Below are positions 34,705 through 41,325 of a stretch of DNA of 64,000 nt, piece after piece (the first letter of the stretch is position 1; every line of letters begins with the position of its first letter). A program made the translations under genes and the position numbers. Source of the DNA: JAIVJM01 sp963816985 (lineage in GTDB: Bacteria > Acidobacteriota > Blastocatellia > Pyrinomonadales > Pyrinomonadaceae); contig CAWFMF010000004.1 in the NCBI GenBank assembly GCA_963816985.1, positions 1-64,000 of the forward strand, given 5' to 3'. Below the pieces are notes generated by a model. The model was not told the origin of the DNA. It saw only the letters and a program-made list of their open reading frames with translations, and searched no databases.

Positions 34705-35806
34705 AAAATTCTATGTACTGTGGGATGACGAGATCGGTGCTGTAACGACTCACGGCGGACTCGCGCGCGCGGCGGCCCATCTCGCGGCGCTCGTCTTCGT
34801 GCGAGAGGAGGTGTGCGGCGTCCGCGCTCATCTTCTCGATGTCGCCGACTTCGCTGAGGCAGCCCGTCAGACCGTCGTCAATGACTTCGGGGATGCCGCC
34901 GACGCGCGAGGCGATGACCGGCACTTCGCAGGCCTGCGCTTCGAGCGCGGCGAGCCCGAAGGACTCCTGCTCTGAAGGGAGCAGGAGCACGTCGGCCACC
35001 GAGAGGTAGTCAACGATGCGCGGCTGCTTGCCGACGAACGTGCAGTGCGCGTCCACGCCGAGGCAGCGGGCGCGGTGCTCGGCGCTGCTCCGCTCGCTCC
35101 CGTCGCCGACCATCACGAGCCGCGCGCCCACCCCCGACGCGCGCACCCGCGCGAGAATCTCCACGCAGTCCACGGGCCGCTTGACGGGGCGGAAGTTCGA
35201 GACGTGGACGAGCAGCGGCTCGCCGTTCGGCGAAAGCTCGGCGCGCAGCTCCGCGCGCGGCGTGCGGCTGTATTCCGAGGCGCAGATGAAGTTCGGGATG
35301 ACGGCGATGTGGTCGAACTGGAACGCCTCGGCGGTCGCCTGCTTCAAGTAGTTCGAGACCGCCGTCACGCCGTCCGACTGCGCGATGCCGTAGCGCGTGA
35401 TGGGGAGGTACGAGCGGTCTGCGCCGACGAGCGTGATGTCCGTGCCGTGGAGCGTCGTGATGACGGGGAGCGTCCGGTGCGGCTTTAAGGATTCGCGCGC
35501 GAGGATGGCGCTGATCGAGTGCGGGATGGCGTAGTGGACGTGCAGGAGGTCGAGGTCTTCGCTCTCGGCCACGTCGGCCATCTTCGTCGCCAGTGCGAGC
35601 GTGTAAGGCTGGTGCTCGAAGAGCGGGTAGGACATCATCTCGACTTCGTGGAAGCGGACGCGCTCGCTCAACTGCGTGAGCCGCGTCGGCAGAGCCGAGG
35701 AGATGAAGTGAACCGTGTGCCCGCGCTCCGCCAGCTCCTTGCCCAGTTCGGAGCCGACGATGCCGCTGCCGCCGTATGTCGGGTAGACCGTGATGCCGAT
35801 ATTCAT
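34664..35806 (-). CDS. bshA: N-acetyl-alpha-D-glucosaminyl L-malate synthase (bacillithiol biosynthesis)
   Basis: BshA joins UDP-GlcNAc and L-malate in the first step of bacillithiol synthesis. The 380-residue GT4-type enzyme shows ITVYPTYGGSGIVGSELGKE at the N-terminus (the glycine-rich donor/acceptor turn), DLLHVHYAIPHSISAILA, TTLHGTDITLVGADRSY, and the GT4 C-terminal SEQESFGLAALEAQACEVPV with the E-x7-E pattern. These are characteristic of BshA rather than generic glycosyltransferases. Downstream nth overlaps. Upstream lie a hairpin repeat and a structured leader RNA with its own promoter. Confidence 0.92.
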   Translation of the reverse strand: MNIGITVYPTYGGSGIVGSELGKELAERGHTVHFISSALPTRLTQLSERVRFHEVEMMSYPLFEHQPYTLALATKMADVAESEDLDLLHVHYAIPHSISAILARESLKPHRTLPVITTLHGTDITLVGADRSYLPITRYGIAQSDGVTAVSNYLKQATAEAFQFDHIAVIPNFICASEYSRTPRAELRAELSPNGEPLLVHVSNFRPVKRPVDCVEILARVRASGVGARLVMVGDGSERSSAEHRARCLGVDAHCTFVGKQPRIVDYLSVADVLLLPSEQESFGLAALEAQACEVPVIASRVGGIPEVIDDGLTGCLSEVGDIEKMSADAAHLLSHEDERREMGRRARESAVSRYSTDLVIPQYIEFYERVIAASKEQAG

Positions 35807-35816
35807 AAAACGAAAA

Positions 35817-35896
35817 AGATGCCAGATGTTAGACGTCGGATGTTAGAGAAAGCAAGGGCTCTTCTAACATCCGACATCTGACATCTAACATCTAAA
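35817..35896. repeat. Hairpin repeat of ATGTTAGA/ATCTGACATC units
   Basis: The left arm AGATGCCAGATGTTAGACGT..GGATGTTAGA pairs with TCTAACATCCGACATCTGAC plus ATCTAACATCT on the right. It lies 11 bp upstream of the bshA start and directly downstream of the leader-RNA terminator. Confidence 0.85.
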
Positions 35897-35980
35897 AAAT
35901 GCAAGAGGCGGACGACCCTCGCTATCGTCCGCCTCTCGTCTCAACTTGTCTCACCTGCGAAGGGGGGACAAGCGAGGGTC
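35894..35980 (-). ncRNA. Candidate structured small RNA/leader with pseudoknot, upstream of bshA
   Basis: Transcribed from the promoter at 35984-36012. The minus-strand transcript begins near GACCCTCGCTTGTC. Hairpin 1 pairs CTTGTC with GACAAG (35967-35972 and 35945-35950). Hairpin 2 has a perfect 11-bp stem (35905-35915 with 35925-35935) and a 9-base loop, followed by TTGCA and TTTTTT (35899-35894), a rho-independent terminator. The loop sequence AGCGAGGG (minus strand, 35923-35916) is exactly complementary to CCCTCGCT at the 5' end (35978-35971), so an 8-10 bp pseudoknot can form. I know no RNA family with this layout. It may be a stand-alone sRNA or a transcription attenuator for bshA. Confidence 0.6.
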
Positions 35981-35983
35981 TAG

Positions 35984-36012
35984 AATATACGCCTGCTTTC
36001 GGGTTTTGACAA
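35984..36012 (-). promoter_or_regulatory. Sigma-70-type promoter for the leader RNA/bshA
   Basis: On the minus strand TTGTCA (36012-36007) and TATATT (35989-35984) are separated by exactly 17 bp. Each differs from consensus by one base. It points to the leader RNA and bshA. Confidence 0.7.
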
Positions 36013-36323
36013 ATTAAATTTTAGTGATTTCGACAATTTTTTTGCGGTTCCTTCGGCCATTCCGGCAAACGCAATATTGACGCGAATTTAGCCGTTTTAC
36101 GGGGGCGTCGCCCCGCCCCTCGGAGGCCCGCCGGAGACCTTTTATGTACGCCCGCGCACCTCTTCCCGGCGGCCCCGTCGAGGCCCGCCGCCCGCGACTA
36201 AACGTTCTCGCGCGACAGGGGGTATAATGGTTATAAGGTGAACGATTCATCCGAGTTGACTTAATCGAGGAGCGCCCCTTGCGCGCCCGCTAATGGAAAG
36301 CCTTTATCACGGAGATTTGAGAG
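36013..36323. other. Intergenic region upstream of the Nfu gene
   Basis: No convincing gene. A plus-strand TATAAT at 36223-36228 could be the -10 of the Nfu gene, 96 bp before its start; the -35 region is poor. A weak minus-strand frame in this interval is Arg-rich and lies across the leader-RNA promoter, so I reject it. Confidence 0.4.
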
Positions 36324-36908
36324 ATGCCGAAGATTGATAACATCGAAGAGACCCCGAACCCGAACGCCGTCAAGTTCATCTTGAAGGAGCCGGTGACGAA
36401 CGGCACGACGCGCTCGTTCCACAACGAGGCGGAGGCCGCCGACGACCCGCTCGGCAAAGCCTTGTTCGAGGTCGGCGAAGTGGCCTCGGTCTTTTACATG
36501 GACAAGATGGTGACGGTCGAGAAGGAGGACGAGGCGGACTGGGACGACCTCCTGCCGCGCCTCGCCGTGCCGATTCGTGCCGCCGAGTCCGTGTCGGCTG
36601 CGGCGGCGAACGGGAACGGCTCGAACGGGGCGGCGGTGACTGAGGGAGTCGGCGGCGCGCTCGGCGCGTTGATGAGCGACGACCCGCGCCTCATCCGCAT
36701 CAACGAGATTCTCGACGAGCGCATTCGCCCCGCGCTCGCGGGCGACGGCGGCTGGCTCGAAGTCCTTGGGCTCAAAGAGAACACCCTGACCATCAAGTAT
36801 CAGGGCGCGTGCGGCAGTTGCCCCAGCTCGCTTTCGGGGACGCTGATGGCCATCGAAGGGATGATCAAGCAGGAAGTTGACCCGGAGATTGAAGTCGTCG
36901 CCCTCTAA
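36324..36908 (+). CDS. Nfu-type iron-sulfur cluster scaffold/carrier
   Basis: 194 residues. The N-terminal Nfu_N domain has the signature ETPNPNAVKFILKEPVTNGT and VASVFYMDKMVTVEKEDEADW. A Ser/Ala/Asn-rich linker follows (about residues 95-115). The C-terminal NifU-like domain, DERIRPALAGDGGWLEVLGL, carries the cluster-binding CxxC in YQGACGSCPSSLSGTLMAIE. Such proteins carry 4Fe-4S clusters to target enzymes such as Nth-like or radical-SAM proteins. GGAG lies 10 bp upstream of the ATG. A hairpin repeat follows the stop codon. Confidence 0.92.
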   Translation: MPKIDNIEETPNPNAVKFILKEPVTNGTTRSFHNEAEAADDPLGKALFEVGEVASVFYMDKMVTVEKEDEADWDDLLPRLAVPIRAAESVSAAAANGNGSNGAAVTEGVGGALGALMSDDPRLIRINEILDERIRPALAGDGGWLEVLGLKENTLTIKYQGACGSCPSSLSGTLMAIEGMIKQEVDPEIEVVAL

Positions 36909-36925
36909 AGCGGTCGGCTCAGTCA

Positions 36926-36991
36926 GTACCGCGAGCGGTAGCGAGCGGGTGTGGTGACGATAGCAGACCCGCTCGCTACCGCTCGCGGTAC
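36926..36991. repeat. Hairpin repeat, TACCGCGAGCGGTAGCGAGC family (copy 1)
   Basis: Arms 36926-36950 and 36967-36991 are perfect 25-bp reverse complements with a 16-base loop. The arm is built from the unit GCGAGCGGTA repeated. Other copies at 41236 and 59737 begin with the same 18 bases. The remaining 36992-37225 holds no other feature I can support before the next start codon. Confidence 0.92.
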
Positions 36992-37225
36992 CGTCTCATC
37001 ATCTGGATTTAATCCAACTCCGACGACGCCCCCGCGTCGCGCCCGAAGTTTTTGGAACCGTCGCCGACCGCCGCGCGTTTACGCCTCCAACTCAGATGAG
37101 TGCGGGCCGTGCTCTACCCGTTGGCCCGCGCCGCCCGGCAGCATCAGTCCGAACATCATCCGCCGAACGCTACGGGGCGACCCCCGCTGAAGCCGCCGCG
37201 CGTTCCCGAACGGGAGAAGAAGACC

Positions 37226-39196
37226 ATGCCTCAGTCCGCACGCCTCCGCGTCATCGCCCTCTGCCTTTCGGCCTTCGCGGTTTCAAACGTCAACGCGCAG
37301 GAGAAGCCGCAGCAGCAACCAGCCGCCGCGACGCCGCAGAAGGTTTCCGCGAAGAAGCCCGCCTCGAAGGCCGCGCCCGCCGAAGAAGACCCGATGGCCG
37401 AAGTGCGGCGGACGACCGCCATCTCTCTCATCACCTCTCTGGCCGACGACGCGCGCACCTTCCGCGAGCCGACCCTTCGCGCACGCGTGCAGGCCCGCGC
37501 CGCCGACGCCTTGTGGGACACCGAGAGGGAGAAGGCCAGAACACTCTTCCGCCGCGCGTGGGACGAGGCCGAGGCGGCGGACGCCGAGAACGACCGTCGC
37601 ATTGAAGAAGAGCGGCGCAGGCAGACGCGCGAGCGCGGCTCCTTCTCGATTCAGATGCCGCCGAGCCTGCGCACCGAAGTCCTGCGGCTCGCCGCGAAAC
37701 GCGAGCGCGAACTCGGCGAAGAGTTCCTCGCGCGGATGGAGGCTTCGCGGAAGGAAGAGACCGCCAACAACGCGACCGCCCCCGCCGCGCCGGGCGGCGA
37801 GGACACCGTCGAGCGGCAGGGCGCGGGCGGCTCGCAGCGCCGCGCAGACCCGAACGACGCCACGCCCGCCGCCGCCAAGCGTCTCCGCCTCGCCGTCCAA
37901 CTGCTCGAAGACGGCGACGTGGAGCGCGCCATCCAGTTCGCCGACCCGGCCTTGACGCAGGTCAGCAGCCCCGCGCTCGAATTCCTCGCGCGGCTCAGGC
38001 CGAAGAACGCGAAGGCCGCCGACGAGCGTTACGCCGCCCTCGTCCGTCGCGCCGCGACCGACCCTTCGGCTGACGCCAACACGGCCTCGCTCCTCATGTC
38101 CTACATCTTCACGCCCTCGCTCTACGTCACCTTCTCGCCCGAAGGCGGGTCGAACAGCAACTCATGGGGGCGCAACTTCCCCGCGCCGTCCGACCTCGCG
38201 CCGCAACTGCGCGCCGCTTACTTCAACGCGGCGTCGGCCATCCTCCTCCGACCGATTCCGCCCGCCGACCAGGACCGCTCGTCTTCGGGGCGCGGCGGCT
38301 GGTACATGGTCATCGCGCGGCTGCTCCCGCTCTTCGACCAGCACGCGCCGGACAAGTCTTCTCACCTCCGCGCCCGCATGGCCGCACTCCTGCCCGACAC
38401 GCCGGGGGGCGCGCGCGGGCCGAACAACAACGCGCTCACGCGCGGCCTCGTGCCCGAAGACCCGAACCGCGACCGCGTGCAGGAGACTCTCAACCGCCTG
38501 AACAGCGCGAAGACCGCCGAAGAGCGCGACGAGGTCTACGTGGACGCCGTCTTCAGCGCGATGCAGAAGAAGGACCCGCGCGTCGAAGAGTTCCTCAACA
38601 AGATTGAAGACACCGACCTCCGCAAGCGCGTGCGCGCCTACGTGGACTTCGAGGCGACGGAGCGGGCCGTCCGCGACAAGGACTTCGCCGAGGCGCTCCG
38701 CCTTGCGCGCGGCACGAGCCTGACCTCGATTCAGAAGACCTGGGCGTTCACGGAAGTCTCAAGGCTGCTGGCGAAGGATGACCCCGGCAGGTCTCTGGAA
38801 ATCCTCGAAGAGTCTCTGCTCGAAGCGAAGCGCATTGACGACGCCTCGCCGGAGCGCGCGAGCGCACTCGTCGCCATCGCGACGCAGTTCTACGAGCTTG
38901 ACCGCCCGCGCGCGTGGGAGGTGATGAGCGAAGTCGTCAAGGCTTCGGATTCGGCGGCGGGCGGGTACACGGGCGAGGACGGCGTGTTGAGCGTCCGGCT
39001 CCAGACGAAGAACTCGACGATGATGAGTAGCTCCAGCGTCCAGAGCTTCGACCTCAACGGCATCTTCTCGAAGCTCGCGCGCGAAGACCTCCCGCGCGCC
39101 GTCGAGTTGGCGCGCGGCTTCGGCGTCGAATCGCCCCGCGCCGTCGCCACGCTCGCCGTCGCCCGCGCCGTGCTCGAAAAGAAAGAGGCGAAGTAG
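37226..39196 (+). CDS. Secreted helical-repeat protein of unknown function
   Basis: 656 residues from ATG 37226, after GGGAGAAGAAG. It has a signal peptide (MPQSARLRVIALCLSAFAVS..NAQ) and then a long Ala/Arg/Glu-rich, mostly helical protein. Repeated patterns such as LRARVQARAADALWDTEREKARTLF, LFDQHAPDKSSHLRARMAAL and SRLLAKDDPGRSLEILEESL suggest TPR-like or armadillo-like repeats. Similar proteins occur in Acidobacteriota, but I cannot name a family or role. Its stop codon abuts the DinB start (TAG then ATG), so the two genes are co-transcribed. An in-frame extension upstream to 37100 is unlikely. Confidence 0.7.
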   Translation: MPQSARLRVIALCLSAFAVSNVNAQEKPQQQPAAATPQKVSAKKPASKAAPAEEDPMAEVRRTTAISLITSLADDARTFREPTLRARVQARAADALWDTEREKARTLFRRAWDEAEAADAENDRRIEEERRRQTRERGSFSIQMPPSLRTEVLRLAAKRERELGEEFLARMEASRKEETANNATAPAAPGGEDTVERQGAGGSQRRADPNDATPAAAKRLRLAVQLLEDGDVERAIQFADPALTQVSSPALEFLARLRPKNAKAADERYAALVRRAATDPSADANTASLLMSYIFTPSLYVTFSPEGGSNSNSWGRNFPAPSDLAPQLRAAYFNAASAILLRPIPPADQDRSSSGRGGWYMVIARLLPLFDQHAPDKSSHLRARMAALLPDTPGGARGPNNNALTRGLVPEDPNRDRVQETLNRLNSAKTAEERDEVYVDAVFSAMQKKDPRVEEFLNKIEDTDLRKRVRAYVDFEATERAVRDKDFAEALRLARGTSLTSIQKTWAFTEVSRLLAKDDPGRSLEILEESLLEAKRIDDASPERASALVAIATQFYELDRPRAWEVMSEVVKASDSAAGGYTGEDGVLSVRLQTKNSTMMSSSSVQSFDLNGIFSKLAREDLPRAVELARGFGVESPRAVATLAVARAVLEKKEAK

Positions 39197-39718
39197 ATGA
39201 AGCGGACGAAGTGGGTCGAGAGAAGCTTCGACTTCAGCCTCCCCGTCGGCGTCTTTCCGAGCGTCCTGGAACGCCTGCGCGGGACGCCCGCGCGGCTTGA
39301 AGAGATGGTGCGCGCGCTCCCTTCGAGGGCGCTCACGGCGCGGGTCGGCGAGCGTTGGACGATTCAGGAGCAGGTCGGTCACCTGCTCGATTTGGACGAG
39401 CTGCACGAAGGAAGGCTCGAAGACTACGAGCGCGGGCTTGAGACTCTGCGCCCCGCCGACATGAGCAACCGGAAGACCTACGAGGCCGACCACAACGCCG
39501 CGCCCGTCGAAGACCTCCTCGCACGCTTCCGCGCGGCGCGCGAGGCATTCGTCCGCCGCCTCGAATCGCTGGACGAAGCAGGCGTCGCCCGCACCGCGCT
39601 CCACCCGCGTTTGCAGAAGCCGATGCGCGTCATAGACATGGCCCTCTTCGTCGCCGAGCACGACGACCACCACCTCGCCAGCATCACCGAACTCACCCGC
39701 CTGCTGGTCGAAGACTGA
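39197..39718 (+). CDS. DinB-family protein
   Basis: 173 residues forming the four-helix DinB/YfiT bundle. The metal-binding histidines are in TIQEQVGHLLDLDELHEGRL (first His and an acidic neighbour) and VAEHDDHHLASITELTRLL (second pair). The family includes thiol transferases, among them the bacillithiol S-transferase BstA, so a link with bshA in this genome is attractive but unproven. It begins immediately after the preceding stop codon. Confidence 0.88.
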   Translation: MKRTKWVERSFDFSLPVGVFPSVLERLRGTPARLEEMVRALPSRALTARVGERWTIQEQVGHLLDLDELHEGRLEDYERGLETLRPADMSNRKTYEADHNAAPVEDLLARFRAAREAFVRRLESLDEAGVARTALHPRLQKPMRVIDMALFVAEHDDHHLASITELTRLLVED

Positions 39719-39720
39719 AG

Positions 39721-39825
39721 AAGGCAAAAGGAAAAAGGTAAAAGGCAAAAGTGAGGAGCCAAGAGGTCGCGCCGGTGTCGCGTGCTCTTCCTTACTTTTG
39801 CCTTTTACCTTTTTCCTTTTGCCTT
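39721..39825. repeat. Hairpin repeat, GGCAAAAGTAAAAAGGTAAA family (copy 1)
   Basis: Arms 39721-39752 and 39794-39825 are perfect 32-bp reverse complements. The arms consist of AAAAGG(C/T)AA units. The 41-base loop (GAGGAGCC...TCGCGTGCTCTT) is similar to that of copy 2 at 46060, so loops are conserved as well as stems. It starts 2 bp after the DinB stop. Confidence 0.93.
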
Positions 39826-39863
39826 AAAAAAAAGCCGCCCGGCGTCTCTTCAACGCCGGGCGG
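39826..39863 (-). terminator. Strong intrinsic terminator, minus strand
   Basis: An 11-bp GC-rich stem (39835-39845 with 39853-39863) with a 7-base loop, followed on the minus strand by a C and TTTTTTTT. It terminates transcription from the YCF48-like gene side. It lies directly against the AAAAGG hairpin repeat. Confidence 0.85.
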
Positions 39864-39976
39864 AAACCACAGGAGAACCATCCATTTACCCCAGCCGCGA
39901 CCCCACTCACGGCTTGCGGTAATAGCTATGCTGTTCCTTCGGATGCGCCGCCCCGTCCCTCAAGTTGCCAAAAAAA

Positions 39977-40108
39977 AGCTGTCAGCTTTTAGCCGTTAGC
40001 TTTCAGCTTTTTTTCTGACGAGAGCAGGCCGGTTTCGACGAACCGGGCACGCCCCGGAAAGAGGTTTTAGCTGAAAGCTAACGGCTAAAAGCTGACAGCT
40101 AAAAGCTT
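39977..40108. repeat. Hairpin repeat of GCTGTCAGCTTTTAGC units
   Basis: The left arm (AAGCTGTCAGCTTTTAGCCG then TTAGCTTTCAGCT) and the right arm from about 40067 (AGCTGAAAGCTAACGGCTAA ...) are reverse complements. The loop, about 50 bases, carries a smaller hairpin. The element ends 5 bp from the stop of the YCF48-like gene. Confidence 0.88.
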
Positions 40109-40112
40109 CTTT

Positions 40113-41126
40113 TCATCTCTCGTATCGCAGCACGAGCCCGTCGCCGCCGACGGCCCAGCCGGTCTTTTTGTCGAGGTAAAGCGCGTAAATGTTCTGCTTG
40201 GTGCTGCTCTCCTGAACAAGCCACGTCTGCCCGCCGTCCCCGGAGCGGAGGATGACGCCGCCGCGCCCGACTATCCAGCCCTCCTCGTCGTTGACGAATT
40301 TGACGCTCAAAAGCGTCGAGCGGACGGGCGCGCCCACGGCCTCCCACGTCGCGCCGCCGTCGCGCGTGCGGAGGATAGTCCCGCGCTCGCCGACGGCCCA
40401 GCCACGGTCGTCGCCGTTAAAATCAACGTGATAGAGCGTCGCCTTCGTGTTCGACGTTTGGAGCGCCCACGTCTCGCCGCCGTCGCGCGTGTGGAGGATG
40501 CGGCCCGCCGCGCCGACTATCCAGCCGCGCTTGTCGTTGTCGAAGTCGAGGTGAATCAACTCGTCGGCGACGGGCACGCGCAAACGCTGCCAGGAGTTTC
40601 CGCCGTCAGTCGTGTAGAGCACGAGGCTGTCCGTCACCCTCTCGCGGCGGCTGAGCGAGCCGACGATCCAGCCGCGCTTCTTGCTGGTGAAGCGGACGCT
40701 GTAAAGCTCCGGGTCGGCCCCGCCGAAGGTCGCGCTCTGGAAGCGGTTCGACAGACGCCACGTCGCGCCGCCGTCCTCGGACGAGAAGATGCGGTCGCCC
40801 GCGAGGAGGTAGCCGTCCTCCTTGTCGCGGAAGTAGATGTCGTTGATGCTGTCTTTGGTCTCGACGCGCTGCGCCGCCCACGTCCGCCCGCCGTCCTGCG
40901 TGTGCAGGACGAGGCCGCCGTCGCCCGCCACCCACCCGCGCTTCGAGTCGGAGAAGTAGACGGCGTTCAAGTCCTTGCCCGCCTGCCCGCGCCGCTCGCC
41001 GACCCACCCGTCGGCCTGCGCCCGCGCGCCCGCCGTCTCCAACGCCGCGCCGACAGTCAACGCCAACAGAAGGGCCGCGCACACGCGGCGCGCGGCCCCC
41101 AACACAAACGTCTTCCTTGAAATCAT
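40113..41126 (-). CDS. YCF48/BNR-repeat beta-propeller secreted protein
   Basis: About 337 residues with a signal peptide (ISRKTFVLGAARRVCAALLL...). It contains about six propeller blades, each with an Asp-box-like motif: DGGRTW, DGGATW, DGGNSW, DGGETW, DGGATW and DGGQTW, alternating with KRGW(I/V)VG or RGWAVG. This is the YCF48/HCF136-type pattern. In photosynthetic organisms that protein assists photosystem II assembly; in other bacteria these repeats are of unknown role and presumably act outside the membrane. I chose ATG 41126 (GTG 41135 is the alternative). Confidence 0.88.
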   Translation of the reverse strand: MISRKTFVLGAARRVCAALLLALTVGAALETAGARAQADGWVGERRGQAGKDLNAVYFSDSKRGWVAGDGGLVLHTQDGGRTWAAQRVETKDSINDIYFRDKEDGYLLAGDRIFSSEDGGATWRLSNRFQSATFGGADPELYSVRFTSKKRGWIVGSLSRRERVTDSLVLYTTDGGNSWQRLRVPVADELIHLDFDNDKRGWIVGAAGRILHTRDGGETWALQTSNTKATLYHVDFNGDDRGWAVGERGTILRTRDGGATWEAVGAPVRSTLLSVKFVNDEEGWIVGRGGVILRSGDGGQTWLVQESSTKQNIYALYLDKKTGWAVGGDGLVLRYER

Positions 41127-41235
41127 CTCTCGCACACACTCCGTCGTCGGGACTTACCACAACCCTCCTTGAATTCGTTTCGCACTCTGTTTGTACATGA
41201 AGCGAGGCGCACAAGACAAGGGGAAGCAGACCGTA

Positions 41236-41315
41236 AACAGTACCGCGAGCGGTCTTTCGGGCGGGTCGGCGCTGATGATGCCCGACCCGCCCGAAAGACC
41301 GCTCGCGGTACTGTT
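41236..41315. repeat. Hairpin repeat, TACCGCGAGCGGT family (copy 2)
   Basis: Arms 41236-41268 and 41283-41315 are perfect 33-bp reverse complements with a 14-base loop. The first 18 bases match copies 1 and 3; the inner part differs (CTTTCGGGCGGGTCG) yet is still perfectly complementary in both arms. Confidence 0.93.
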
Positions 41316-41325
41316 GCTTTTATGC

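Noticed and set aside
36014..36250. A 78-residue minus-strand frame before the Nfu gene
   Set aside because: Arg-rich, no family, and it runs across the -35 region of the leader-RNA promoter; likely chance.
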